Assembly: GCA_947498055.1 (NCBI GenBank)
Contig: CANMJA010000031.1
Span: 1-49,569 of the forward strand
Reading direction: 5' to 3'
Length of the DNA stretch: 49,569 bases
Source: an uncultured Tenacibaculum sp.
GTDB taxonomy: Bacteria > Bacteroidota > Bacteroidia > Flavobacteriales > Flavobacteriaceae
Program-made: the position numbers and the translations under genes
Part shown: positions 9,423 to 17,468 of the stretch, piece by piece
Layout: each line of letters starts with the position of its first letter
Position numbering within the stretch: position 1 is the first letter of the stretch
The notes under the pieces: generated by a model
Seen by the model: the letters and a program-made list of their open reading frames with translations, nothing else
The model's database searches: none
What the model was told of the DNA's origin: nothing

Positions 9423-10025
9423 TATTAAAAGGTTTTTGTTATTATGTTTTTTTGTTCATTTACAATACCATTTCATTGTTTAACTTCTCTTTTAAAAACA
9501 TATTTCAACATCAAAAAAATAGCATTATGAATAACTTTAAATACGTTTGAAACAATATTAAATCTACTATTCCTTTTTTTCGAATTATGATTTGTGTGAG
9601 AAAAAATTAATACAATATGATATGATAAATATATTTCTTACTCTTCAAAATTACCTAATCTAATACAGTAACAACTCACTGTTTTCAGCGTTTCTGAGAA
9701 GAAAACAATTCAAATAAATTATAAAACATGGTGATTTTTGTATTTAATAAAGACCTGTTTATATATTTTATGAGCATATTTAGAACTGCATATATCTAAG
9801 ATTGTATTGATCTCTTAACTGTTCTAATTCTATTGGTAATCTAAATACATTGAACATAAAAATGTACATTAGTCTGTTACTAATTTTAGTATATTTTTAC
9901 CTTTTATGGTAAACTAAAATTAGCGCAATAAAAAAACTATTATTGTTGGTTTTTATAAAATGAAACTTTTATTCGTAAGTAAAAAATCATAAAACCTCGC
10001 ATCATTATAAAAACTGAACTCTTAT
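9423..10025. other. 603-bp gene-less stretch with a repeat copy
   Basis: No convincing gene is present. It holds one copy of a 111-bp repeat (9625-9735) and an imperfect inverted repeat at about 9880-9923. There is also a 38-codon minus-strand frame ending near 9786 that could be a fragment of a lost gene. The rest is AT-rich sequence without recognisable signals. Confidence 0.6.
9625..9735. repeat. 111-bp direct repeat, copy 1
   Basis: It matches 10778-10888 at 106 of 111 positions with no gaps, in the same orientation, at an offset of 1153 bases. It includes a small inverted element (TTTTCAG..CTGAGAAGAAAA). Both copies lie upstream of minus-strand genes for exported proteins. Confidence 0.9.
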
Positions 10026-10757
10026 TTAGTATGACTTCTTTACATCTATTAATTCAATTACAGCTAAAAAATCAAGAATCTTATTAGGTATTTTTGTAGA
10101 GTCTTTTGATATCTCACTATGTATTAATAATTGACTTTTACTTGTAAAAAGCACTTTATCGAGATGCATCTTACTTACTGATTTTGAGTATGGTTTCAAC
10201 AATTCATTAAGGTCTTTTGTTAATCTAGATTTCAAAACAAAATCTAAAACATCTTGATAATCAGCTATTGTTATTTTTTCTTTATTCTTCTTTGTTTTTT
10301 TATATTCTTCAGTAACAGTAATTGCTAAATCTCCTGATAACATTAACCTTCCCATTAATATCTTTTTTAATGAGTCAAAATTATACTCTTTTGCAGCTTC
10401 AGCTAAAATCATTTTAAATTCATTCAATCTTTGAGAATACGGCTTATTTCTTTTTACGTAAGATAAATTTTGTTTTATTGCTAAATCTCCATTTTTTTTG
10501 TATTTGACAACTATTGGCGAAAAACTAGAAGAATCATTTTTAATTATCGTAAAATAGCTAGTCGCTTTTTTTAGTTCTCCTAAACCAAAAACCTCATTAG
10601 TAACATCTTTCTTACCAATTATAACACCTCTATCTTCAATCTTAATTTCTTTCTTTTTATTTTCAATTTGTACTTCTTTCTTTTCATACTCTTTTTTCTC
10701 ATTGGAACAAGAAAACAATAATTTAAAAATCAAAGTTAATAAGATTAGTTTTTTCAT
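10026..10757 (-). CDS. Hypothetical lipoprotein
   Basis: This 243-residue protein has a lipoprotein signal peptide with lipobox LFSC (Cys17). A very charged Lys/Glu linker follows (about residues 18-48), then a mixed alpha/beta domain I cannot assign. It should be anchored in the outer or inner membrane facing the periplasm. It stands alone between the two copies of the 111-bp repeat, one ending 20 bases upstream of its start and the other about 290 bases after its stop, so the gene and its upstream region may have arrived or been duplicated as a unit. Confidence 0.72.
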   Translation of the reverse strand: MKKLILLTLIFKLLFSCSNEKKEYEKKEVQIENKKKEIKIEDRGVIIGKKDVTNEVFGLGELKKATSYFTIIKNDSSSFSPIVVKYKKNGDLAIKQNLSYVKRNKPYSQRLNEFKMILAEAAKEYNFDSLKKILMGRLMLSGDLAITVTEEYKKTKKNKEKITIADYQDVLDFVLKSRLTKDLNELLKPYSKSVSKMHLDKVLFTSKSQLLIHSEISKDSTKIPNKILDFLAVIELIDVKKSY

Positions 10758-11088
10758 AAATTTATTATTTCCTACGTATAAATATATTTCTTACTCTTCA
10801 AAATTACCTAATCTGATACAGTAACAACTCACGGTTTTCAGCGTTTCTGAGAAGAAAATAATTCAAAGAGATTATAAAACATGGTGATCTTTTATGATAT
10901 CTTAGTAAATTTGACTCTATATTAATTAAATTTTCATCTATAAAATCGACATTTTTATTAGTAATAGCATTAATATTATGATGCCTTTTATAACTATCTA
11001 TAAATTCCGTTTTTTGAAGTGTTTTTATTAGGGAATTTATTATAATTATTCTCTCCTTCCGTTAAATTCATAAGAAATAATTCCAAGG
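10758..11088. other. 331-bp gene-less stretch with repeat copy and a start-less open frame
   Basis: It holds the second 111-bp repeat copy (10778-10888). On the minus strand an 85-codon open frame runs from 11061 to 10807, with a stop at 10804-10806 and no ATG or GTG in it. It may be the 3' remnant of a lost gene, or chance. Confidence 0.5.
10778..10888. repeat. 111-bp direct repeat, copy 2
   Basis: About 95% identical to 9625-9735 (five substitutions, no gaps). It begins 20 bases upstream of the lipoprotein start codon. Confidence 0.9.
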
Positions 11089-12129
11089 TTATTCAAAAAT
11101 TTCTTCTAATTTTTTATTTAGTTCTTCTCCTCTTAAATTCCTACCAATAATTTCTCCATTTTTGGAAATTAAAAAATTATCAGGAAATGAATTAACCCCA
11201 TAAATTAAGGAAGCTAAATTCTCATCCCCCTTCAAATCACAAACTTGTACCCAACTTAAGTTCTCTTTTTCAATCATTTCTGTCCAACTGTTTTTATCTG
11301 TATCTACTGAAACAGCAAATATCTCAAAACCTTTATTTTTAAACTTATTATATGTTTTTACTAAATTCGGATTTTCTTCACGACAAGGACCACACCACGA
11401 AGACCAAAATTCAAGAAGAATAACCTTACTTTTGAATTCAGATAATTTTCTATATTGATTAAACTGATCTTTCATTTCAAAGTCAGCAAATTGATCTCCT
11501 ATTTTTAGATCTTTATTTAACTTTAAATACCTTTTAATTTGCTTTCCATAAATAGATTTTTTATTCTTTAAAGAAAACTGATTGAATAATTTTTTTGTTT
11601 TTTCTCTACCATAAGTAGTTGCATAAAAAGAAAGTAAGTCTGCACTCAAAATACTATTAGGGTTATTTTTTACAAATTCTGTTTCTTTTTTTATTTGCTC
11701 TTTATATGATTTTTTTTTAATTTTTTCATATAAATCTTCCTTTACATTTTGTGTCTCAGAGCCCTTTATTTTAGCATATCGTATAAACTCAGTATTTTTT
11801 GCATCAAATACCATTGGTTTATTTTCAATCCATATAGATTTGTATTGAGGCGGCTCTTTAATTGTTATTTCAACATTTAAAGGAAACTCTGAAAACTTGG
11901 TTTCAAATAAAAACGAATTGTTTTCTATTTTTGTAGAATCGACAGCCTCATTTTTAACTTTTAAATAAATGATGGTTCCATCTTTAAATCCTTTTGTACT
12001 TCCTTTTAAAGAAAATTCTGAATCTTCGTTACTACCACATGAAATTGTTACAAACAAAATAATTCCTAATATTCCGATTAGAAATAATATTACTTTTTTA
12101 TTAGTTTTAATTTTTATATATTTTTTCAT
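11089..12129 (-). CDS. TlpA-like thioredoxin lipoprotein with DUF4369 domain
   Basis: The 346-residue protein starts with a long hydrophobic segment and a lipobox ending at Cys31 (VTISC). A DUF4369-type beta domain follows (about residues 36-140: LKGSTKGFKDGTIIYL...), then a helical linker. The C-terminal thioredoxin fold carries the redox pair C246/C249 in SWCGPCREEN and the cis-proline region VNSFPDNFLI. It should be a periplasmic disulfide reductase or oxidoreductase of the TlpA/ResA type, common and often multi-copy in Bacteroidota. It lies 20 bases upstream of no gene on its own strand; the next minus-strand gene upstream is the glycosyltransferase at 12150-13256, 20 bases away, so the two may share a transcript. 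Confidence 0.85.
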   Translation of the reverse strand: MKKYIKIKTNKKVILFLIGILGIILFVTISCGSNEDSEFSLKGSTKGFKDGTIIYLKVKNEAVDSTKIENNSFLFETKFSEFPLNVEITIKEPPQYKSIWIENKPMVFDAKNTEFIRYAKIKGSETQNVKEDLYEKIKKKSYKEQIKKETEFVKNNPNSILSADLLSFYATTYGREKTKKLFNQFSLKNKKSIYGKQIKRYLKLNKDLKIGDQFADFEMKDQFNQYRKLSEFKSKVILLEFWSSWCGPCREENPNLVKTYNKFKNKGFEIFAVSVDTDKNSWTEMIEKENLSWVQVCDLKGDENLASLIYGVNSFPDNFLISKNGEIIGRNLRGEELNKKLEEIFE

Positions 12130-12149
12130 AACAACTATTTAATTTACAA

Positions 12150-13256
12150 TTAATCAAAATCATTCATAAACATCTCCAACAACACCGCTTCATCTTCTTC
12201 CCAAACCAATGATTTTTTTGCTTTCTCTATTTGGTTTTTATAATTTTTAGCACTCATTTTTTGAATTAAAAGAGCCACTTCTTTAGCTTTTCTAACTTCA
12301 ATTATTTCCCCTACTTGATAATCGTGTACAATCTTTTTCATTTCTGGTAAATTAGATACCAATATTGGAATTCCTGCTTGAAGATAATCGAATATTTTAT
12401 TGGGCAAAGCATATCTATAATTCAATCCTATATCTTCTTCTATCGAGATTCCTACAACTGCATTTGGTGTAATTTTTTTTAATTCTTTTGGAGTTACTTT
12501 TCCGTAAAAAACAACTTTATCTTGTAATTGCAGTTTTTCTACTTTTCTTTTTAAATCGTAAAGAATATCTCCTCCTCCAACAATTAAAAACAGATAATCA
12601 TTTATAAACTGCATGGCTTCTATCATTAATTCTATACCTCTTCCTACATTAACTGCCCCCTGATATAAAATTATTTTTTTATTCGTTTCAAATTTTAATG
12701 CTTCCTTTTCTACACTCATTTTTATCGGTAAATTGCGAACTACTTTAAATTTTGCTTGGTATTTCTCTTCATAATAAGCAGCAATACTTCCACAAACTGT
12801 GTATGCATTTTTAAGTTTTGGAATGATCTTTTTCTCTAAATACAGCCAAACTTTTTTCACCTTTTTTCGATCCACCAATTCTGGGATCTCGGAAAATAAC
12901 TCATGACTATCGAACACTAATTTTTTACGTTGTAATTTACTTATCAAAAAATTAGATAGTAAAATATCGATATCATTTGCTAATAAAATAGTTTTCTTTT
13001 GAAACAAAAGAAAAAAGAATAAACGAATATTAAATTCAGCATAAAACAAAAAACCTTTGGTAAAAATTAATGACAACCTTTTGGTATCATAGTTTCTATC
13101 TAAAGGTTTTAAATTAGACTTCTTTTTACAACCAACCAACAACACCTTAAATTCGTTATTTGATAAAGATGTACATACTTTATGCACTCGTTGATCGGTA
13201 ATTAAATCGTTAGAAACAGAAACTACAACTTTTTTCAAATGATTTCTTTTTTGCAA
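12150..13256 (-). CDS. Glycosyltransferase family 4-like
   Basis: This 368-residue GT-B enzyme shows VVSVSNDLITDQRVHK at the N terminus and FDSHELFSEIPEL in the acceptor domain. The donor domain has LYQGAVNVGRGIELMIEAM, a glycine-rich FLIVGGGD turn and YALPNKIFDYLQAGIPIL with the family's conserved Glu replaced in register by Asp. It probably builds a surface polysaccharide or lipid-linked glycan. No ATG is available: the frame opens at a TTG at 13256, and a second TTG at 13238 would start the protein directly at MKKVVVSV, which also fits the fold. A hairpin terminator lies just upstream (13272-13293). Confidence 0.83.
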   Translation of the reverse strand: MQKRNHLKKVVVSVSNDLITDQRVHKVCTSLSNNEFKVLLVGCKKKSNLKPLDRNYDTKRLSLIFTKGFLFYAEFNIRLFFFLLFQKKTILLANDIDILLSNFLISKLQRKKLVFDSHELFSEIPELVDRKKVKKVWLYLEKKIIPKLKNAYTVCGSIAAYYEEKYQAKFKVVRNLPIKMSVEKEALKFETNKKIILYQGAVNVGRGIELMIEAMQFINDYLFLIVGGGDILYDLKRKVEKLQLQDKVVFYGKVTPKELKKITPNAVVGISIEEDIGLNYRYALPNKIFDYLQAGIPILVSNLPEMKKIVHDYQVGEIIEVRKAKEVALLIQKMSAKNYKNQIEKAKKSLVWEEDEAVLLEMFMNDFD

Positions 13257-13271
13257 TATAAAAAGAAAAAA

Positions 13272-13293
13272 CCCGCTTCAAAGATGAAGCGGG
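13272..13293 (-). terminator. GC-rich hairpin terminator
   Basis: CCCGCTTCA and TGAAGCGGG form a nine-base stem around a four-base loop. On the minus strand it is followed by a T-rich run, so it ends transcription of the acetyltransferase gene. Confidence 0.8.
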
Positions 13294-13408
13294 AAATTGC
13301 TATGAAAAACTATGAAAAAGAAACTTTAAATACGTCTCTGATACTATAGACGTATCTTTCTCTTTCTTCTTACATAAATATTTTTTTTTAACATATTTTA
13401 AGAAAAGT

Positions 13409-13894
13409 TTACTTCATTTTTTTTAACATCCAAACATTACAACTAGTGTGTCCTGAATTACCTAATTGCTCTTTTACTACTTTAAAACCTGATTTTTCAT
13501 ACATTTTAATAGCTTTTGAAAAATGAGGTAAACTTTCTAAATAAATATATTCATATTCTAATTCTTTTGCTGATTCTATACTTGCAAGCATTAATTCTTT
13601 CCCTACTCCTTTTCCTCTTACTGCATTAGATATATAAAATTTCACCAATTCACAATATCCTTGTTCTAAACCTTCTGTAGGAAAAATTCCACAACATCCT
13701 ACTGCAACACCATCTATTTCAGCAACCCATAAAACGGAATTCTTTTCTTTAAACAACTCATACAAATGATCTGTAGATGCATCTGAATATACGGTCCCAG
13801 TTATAGGAGCATCAAATTCTTCTATTACATTTCTAATAACCTTTGCTAAATAAGGATTGTCTTCTTTTTTTGCTTTTCTAATTATAAGGCTCAA
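13409..13894 (-). CDS. GNAT family N-acetyltransferase
   Basis: The 161-residue protein has the GNAT fold. SLIIRKAKKEDN opens it, VGCCGIFP forms a beta-hairpin, and the acetyl-CoA pyrophosphate loop appears as VRGKGVGKELM (Q/RxxGxG/A type). YEKSGFK is the usual final helix/strand. It transfers an acetyl group to an amine on an unknown substrate in the cytoplasm. The length is standard. It starts with TTG; no in-frame ATG exists upstream of the fold. It is a single gene between two terminators. Confidence 0.85.
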   Translation of the reverse strand: MSLIIRKAKKEDNPYLAKVIRNVIEEFDAPITGTVYSDASTDHLYELFKEKNSVLWVAEIDGVAVGCCGIFPTEGLEQGYCELVKFYISNAVRGKGVGKELMLASIESAKELEYEYIYLESLPHFSKAIKMYEKSGFKVVKEQLGNSGHTSCNVWMLKKMK

Positions 13895-13990
13895 AATATT
13901 TTATTTTAAAGATGATTAAATATAACATAACCATAGATTAAAGTTTTGCTTATTAATATTAATAATAAATTTAAAATCATGATTTAAATC

Positions 13991-14020
13991 AAAAAGCAAC
14001 CTCCTTAGAGATTGCTTTTT
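13991..14020 (-). terminator. Hairpin terminator after the zinc-ribbon membrane protein
   Basis: AAAAAGCAA pairs with TTGCTTTTT, with an inner CTC/GAG pair, six bases after the stop of the gene at 14027. Confidence 0.7.
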
Positions 14021-14026
14021 TTAACT

Positions 14027-14365
14027 TTATTTTCTTTTAACCATATAGGAATTAAAAGTTTTAGTGGCTTTTATTTGTTGTTGCCAAAATAAAATGGGTA
14101 TAACAATACTAGCTGTTCCTATTGCTCCATATAAGCTACATAATACAATAGTGACAATTATTCCTAAAACAATTCCTATTAGTAACATTAGCTTTCCCTC
14201 TTCTGCTCTAACATCATTAACATGCTTTTTCTGTATGGTTTCGCATTCAGAACAATTCACATTAAATTCAGTTCCCTTTTCCATTTGTAAATCGGGTCTT
14301 GTAAAAGCATTCGATTTAATTCTAATATCTGCTTTACAAGATGTGCAATTAGTATATAAAGTCAC
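14027..14365 (-). CDS. Small membrane protein with zinc-ribbon-like cysteines
   Basis: The 112-residue protein begins with a short domain bearing two CxxC knuckles (C7/C10 and C38/C41), which suggests a zinc ribbon. Two transmembrane helices (about residues 58-95) and a basic tail follow. The start is GTG, two bases after the mdh stop codon, so translation is probably coupled to mdh. An ATG start at residue 28 would lose the first CxxC. I know no function; a link to mdh may be only positional. Confidence 0.7.
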   Translation of the reverse strand: MTLYTNCTSCKADIRIKSNAFTRPDLQMEKGTEFNVNCSECETIQKKHVNDVRAEEGKLMLLIGIVLGIIVTIVLCSLYGAIGTASIVIPILFWQQQIKATKTFNSYMVKRK

Positions 14366-14367
14366 CT

Positions 14368-15294
14368 TTAGATATCTAACGCAGCATTGTTGTTTTTAAC
14401 AGCTTCTGCAGAAGATGCTAAATGTTCTTTTTCTGCATCACTTAAATTGATTTCTACAATACTTTCAATACCATTTTTACCTAATACAACAGGTACTCCA
14501 ATACATAAACCAGACAATCCGAACTCACCATCTAATAATGCTGAACAAGGGAAAATCTTCTTAGTATCGCAGGCAATAGCTTGTACCATACCAGAAACTG
14601 CAGCACCCGGTGCATACCAAGCAGAAGTTCCTAATAAACCTGTTAAAGTAGCTCCACCAACTTTCGTATCTTGCTTTACTTGTTCTAATCTTTCTTCTGA
14701 TAAAAATTCAGAAACTGGTACTGAATTACGAGTTGCTAAACGAGTTAAAGGTACCATCCCTTTATCTGAATGCCCTCCAATCACCATTCCATCTACATCA
14801 GAAATAGGAGCTCTTAAAGCCTCTGCTAATCTATATTTAAAACGAGCAGAATCTAAAGCACCACCCATTCCTATAATTCTATTTTTAGGTAAACCTGTTG
14901 TTTTGTGTACTAAATAGGTCATTGTATCCATTGGATTAGATACTACGATAATAATAGTATTAGGAGAATGCTCTATTAAACTAGCAGATACTGCTTTTAC
15001 AATTCCTGCATTAATACCTAATAATTCATCACGAGACATTCCTGGTTTACGTGCAATTCCTGAAGTAATAACACATATATCTGAACCTGCAGTTTTACTA
15101 TAATCTCCTGTTGTTCCTACTATTTTAGTATCAAACCCATTTAAAGAAGCAGTTTGCATTAAATCCATGGCTTTTCCTTCTGCAAAACCCTCTTTAATAT
15201 CTACTAATACAACTTCAGAAGCGAAATTTTTAATAGCAATGTACTCAGCACAACTTGCACCTACAGCACCTGCTCCAACAACTGTTACTTTCAT
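14368..15294 (-). CDS. mdh: Malate dehydrogenase
   Basis: This cytoplasmic TCA-cycle enzyme oxidises malate to oxaloacetate with NAD+. The 308 residues include the Rossmann motif GAGAVGAS (7-14), an acidic residue at the end of the second strand (VLVDIKEG, NAD preference) and the mobile loop with arginines in ARKPGMSRDEL, which gives malate rather than lactate specificity. VVSNPMDTMTY follows, and the catalytic His sits in IGGHSDKGMVPL. It is of the LDH-like MDH class common in Bacteroidota. A small membrane-protein gene follows immediately. The promoter element is at 15332-15339. Confidence 0.96.
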   Translation of the reverse strand: MKVTVVGAGAVGASCAEYIAIKNFASEVVLVDIKEGFAEGKAMDLMQTASLNGFDTKIVGTTGDYSKTAGSDICVITSGIARKPGMSRDELLGINAGIVKAVSASLIEHSPNTIIIVVSNPMDTMTYLVHKTTGLPKNRIIGMGGALDSARFKYRLAEALRAPISDVDGMVIGGHSDKGMVPLTRLATRNSVPVSEFLSEERLEQVKQDTKVGGATLTGLLGTSAWYAPGAAVSGMVQAIACDTKKIFPCSALLDGEFGLSGLCIGVPVVLGKNGIESIVEINLSDAEKEHLASSAEAVKNNNAALDI

Positions 15295-15331
15295 TTTATA
15301 TATTTTTATTGAAATTTATTTATAAGATATA

Positions 15332-15339
15332 CAAAAATA
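15332..15339 (-). promoter_or_regulatory. -7 promoter element for mdh
   Basis: The minus strand reads TATTTTTG, 37 bases before the mdh ATG, just downstream of the terminator of the preceding gene. Confidence 0.55.
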
Positions 15340-15363
15340 GCTATTTGGCTATTGATATAAAAC

Positions 15364-15393
15364 AAAAACTCATGGTAATTACCATGAGTTTTT
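15364..15393 (-). terminator. Perfect 15-bp palindromic terminator
   Basis: The whole 30 bases form a perfect palindrome with A and T runs at its ends, 48 bases after the stop of the propeller-protein gene. The stem shares the core AAAAACTCATG with the terminator at 17414-17441. Confidence 0.8.
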
Positions 15394-15441
15394 AAAGATT
15401 TCTTTTTTATTTAAAATTTATGAGCAGATATTAAATGATTT

Positions 15442-17334
15442 CTATTTAAAAATCTTAACTTCATTCTTTCTAGAATAGTAAATAATATCTGTTGCGAAAT
15501 CAACATCATAAATAGGTTTGTTATTCTCTAAAACTATCTTATCCATTTCTTCACCAGTTTCTTTACTTACCTTCACAAGTAGTTTTTCTTTATTATCACC
15601 TTTTGCGAAAATTAAAGCATATTTATTAGTTTCCTGCATGGCATTGAATCTTTCTTTTAATAAGTTTTTTGCAATACCAGAAGCAATGTAACCAGCTTCA
15701 CCGATAGCTTTAGCATTTTCTCCAAATAAAGCCGAAGTGCTAGAGTTTTTTACTGAATTACCCTCCGAATCTTTATATTCAGAGGTTACAGTTACTTCTG
15801 CTGTAGCTACGGCAGATGCTACTTGAGCCACACCAGCTAAACCTTTAAACAATTTTCTCCCAAATTCTCCTGGCTGTGAATACTTTCTATGAAACAAAAC
15901 TTTTCCATCAAAATCTACACCTACAACTTCATTTTGACCAGATATAGATATATGATTTGGAAAAAGAATCATATTAGAAATTGTTTTTTCTTTTTTAAGT
16001 TTTAACTTAGAAAATGGTTTTGGCCTTTTTGTAGTATTCTCATTAAATTTATAAAGTTCTTCATCATTAAAAACAATGAAATTACCACTTTTCTCATCAT
16101 AATCAGCAAATGTTGGCCTTTTTTCATTAAGCTTTAAATTGCTACTCCAAACCTTTTTTCCTGTTTTATAATCTACCATATTAACATAAGTAGAGGTAAC
16201 GTATAATATTTTATTATTATTTGTTTTTTCTAGGAAAAAAATTGGATCATCATCATTATCAGAAATAGTAACATCTCTTCTCCATAATTTCTGTCCATTT
16301 TTATCAATCAACATCATCTCATCATCATATACATACAAAAAGTCTTTATCTATAGGAAGTACTGATTTAATCCCCTTACCTTTAGGATCTTTTTTCCACA
16401 ACTTTTTCCCTGTTTTGTAATCATAAAAATTAAAACCTCTATAATGAGCTAAAAGCATCTTATCTTGCCAATCTTCAAATAAAATAAGACTTTTAGTTGT
16501 TAAAGGTTTTTTCCAAATTTTATTTCCTGTTGGGACATCATAAAGTTCTATCTCATTTTTACCTCCAAACAACCCTTTACTTTTGATGGTAATTAATTTA
16601 TTTCCATCTAACGAATTCTTATAATCTAAAATATTTTTCTCTTCAGATTTCCACAACAATTCTCCTGTTAATTTATCTAACGTATAAAATTTAGTCTTTA
16701 TTAAAGCAAAAACTTTATCATCTGTATAAGTAAGTTTATCTTTAAAACTATCAGCATTTAATTTCATAAAAGATTTGAAAAACTCAAGAAATTGTTCAGA
16801 AACAGCCGTCTTCCATGTAAACTTCTTGTCAGATAATGAGTATTTCGCTACTATTAATTTTTTTTCTCCTACACCATATAATAACAAAGCATCTTCATCA
16901 AATAGATACTTTGATTCGAAATAACTTTCACCACTTGGTGTACCAAAAAGAAGATCTCCATTAAAACTATTATAAACATATAATTTATTTTGATGAAATA
17001 ATTGAACAAACGGTGTGTTCTCTATTGAAGAAAATTCTCTAGCTCCTGGAAAAAATGCACCTAAAACATCAACATTTATATTACCTCCGCTTGCACTTAC
17101 CCCTACACCAAGTTTGGTCTTCTCTTTTTTTACAGTCCATAACGTTTTATCTACTGACGAATCATAGCCATGTATGTTATCTCCCTCGGAAATAACACTA
17201 ATACCATTAAAAGGTACTACTAACAAATCTTTTACTTCATCATTAAAAGTTAGTGTTTTTGAAGCCTCTCTCTGGGCAAAAACCATCGTTGAAAAAATAA
17301 TCAGAAAAAAAGTAGCTGTTTTTTTTAAATTCAT
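15442..17334 (-). CDS. Secreted PQQ-type beta-propeller protein
   Basis: From the ATG at 17334 the protein has 630 residues with a clean signal peptide ending in VFAQ. A longer frame from 17433 exists, but it would put 33 charged residues before that signal and would run through the upstream terminator, so I reject it. The body has repeated blades of the form YD..TGK.LW.K (TGKKLWKKD, TGNKIWKKP, TGKKVWSSN, TGELLWKSE), which are PQQ-like propeller repeats of the BamB type. It lacks the lipobox of BamB and is longer. An exported sensor or scaffold role is possible; no enzyme motif is visible. Confidence 0.8.
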   Translation of the reverse strand: MNLKKTATFFLIIFSTMVFAQREASKTLTFNDEVKDLLVVPFNGISVISEGDNIHGYDSSVDKTLWTVKKEKTKLGVGVSASGGNINVDVLGAFFPGAREFSSIENTPFVQLFHQNKLYVYNSFNGDLLFGTPSGESYFESKYLFDEDALLLYGVGEKKLIVAKYSLSDKKFTWKTAVSEQFLEFFKSFMKLNADSFKDKLTYTDDKVFALIKTKFYTLDKLTGELLWKSEEKNILDYKNSLDGNKLITIKSKGLFGGKNEIELYDVPTGNKIWKKPLTTKSLILFEDWQDKMLLAHYRGFNFYDYKTGKKLWKKDPKGKGIKSVLPIDKDFLYVYDDEMMLIDKNGQKLWRRDVTISDNDDDPIFFLEKTNNNKILYVTSTYVNMVDYKTGKKVWSSNLKLNEKRPTFADYDEKSGNFIVFNDEELYKFNENTTKRPKPFSKLKLKKEKTISNMILFPNHISISGQNEVVGVDFDGKVLFHRKYSQPGEFGRKLFKGLAGVAQVASAVATAEVTVTSEYKDSEGNSVKNSSTSALFGENAKAIGEAGYIASGIAKNLLKERFNAMQETNKYALIFAKGDNKEKLLVKVSKETGEEMDKIVLENNKPIYDVDFATDIIYYSRKNEVKIFK

Positions 17335-17399
17335 GTTATTTGATTTTCTTTTTAAATAGTTTAGTTTTAATTTCATTATTTTCTTTTTTATGTGTCGCG

Positions 17400-17407
17400 C
17401 AAAAGTA
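17400..17407 (-). promoter_or_regulatory. -7 promoter element for the propeller gene
   Basis: The minus strand reads TACTTTTG, 65 bases before the ATG at 17334. It lies only six bases beyond the upstream gene's terminator hairpin, which supports the downstream start choice. Confidence 0.55.
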
Positions 17408-17413
17408 ACCAAA

Positions 17414-17441
17414 AAAAACTCATGAAAAATCATGAGTTTTT
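17414..17441 (-). terminator. Hairpin terminator of the DUF6588-like gene
   Basis: A 12-bp perfect stem (AAAAACTCATGA with its complement) around an AAAA loop, 27 bases after the stop at 17469. Outer bases GTAAC/GTTAC could extend it. Confidence 0.8.
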
Positions 17442-17468
17442 GTTACTGCTTAACAAGCAATTATATTT

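Noticed and set aside
9762..9895. 38-codon minus-strand frame (LPIELEQLRDQYNLRYMQF) as a gene
   Set aside because: Too short and without a promoter; at most a remnant, so it is only mentioned under the gene-less stretch.
13313..13360. Inverted repeat ATACGTCT/AGACGTAT as a riboswitch
   Set aside because: A short isolated stem without a conserved aptamer pattern; it may simply be part of the terminator region of the acetyltransferase gene.
14387..14917. 176-codon plus-strand frame opposite mdh
   Set aside because: It is the antisense shadow of the conserved mdh coding region, with serine/proline-rich low-complexity translation and no start signal.
17335..17433. Longer N terminus for the propeller protein
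   Set aside because: It would put a basic 33-residue extension ahead of a good signal peptide and begin at the upstream gene's terminator; the promoter element at 17400-17407 lies inside it.
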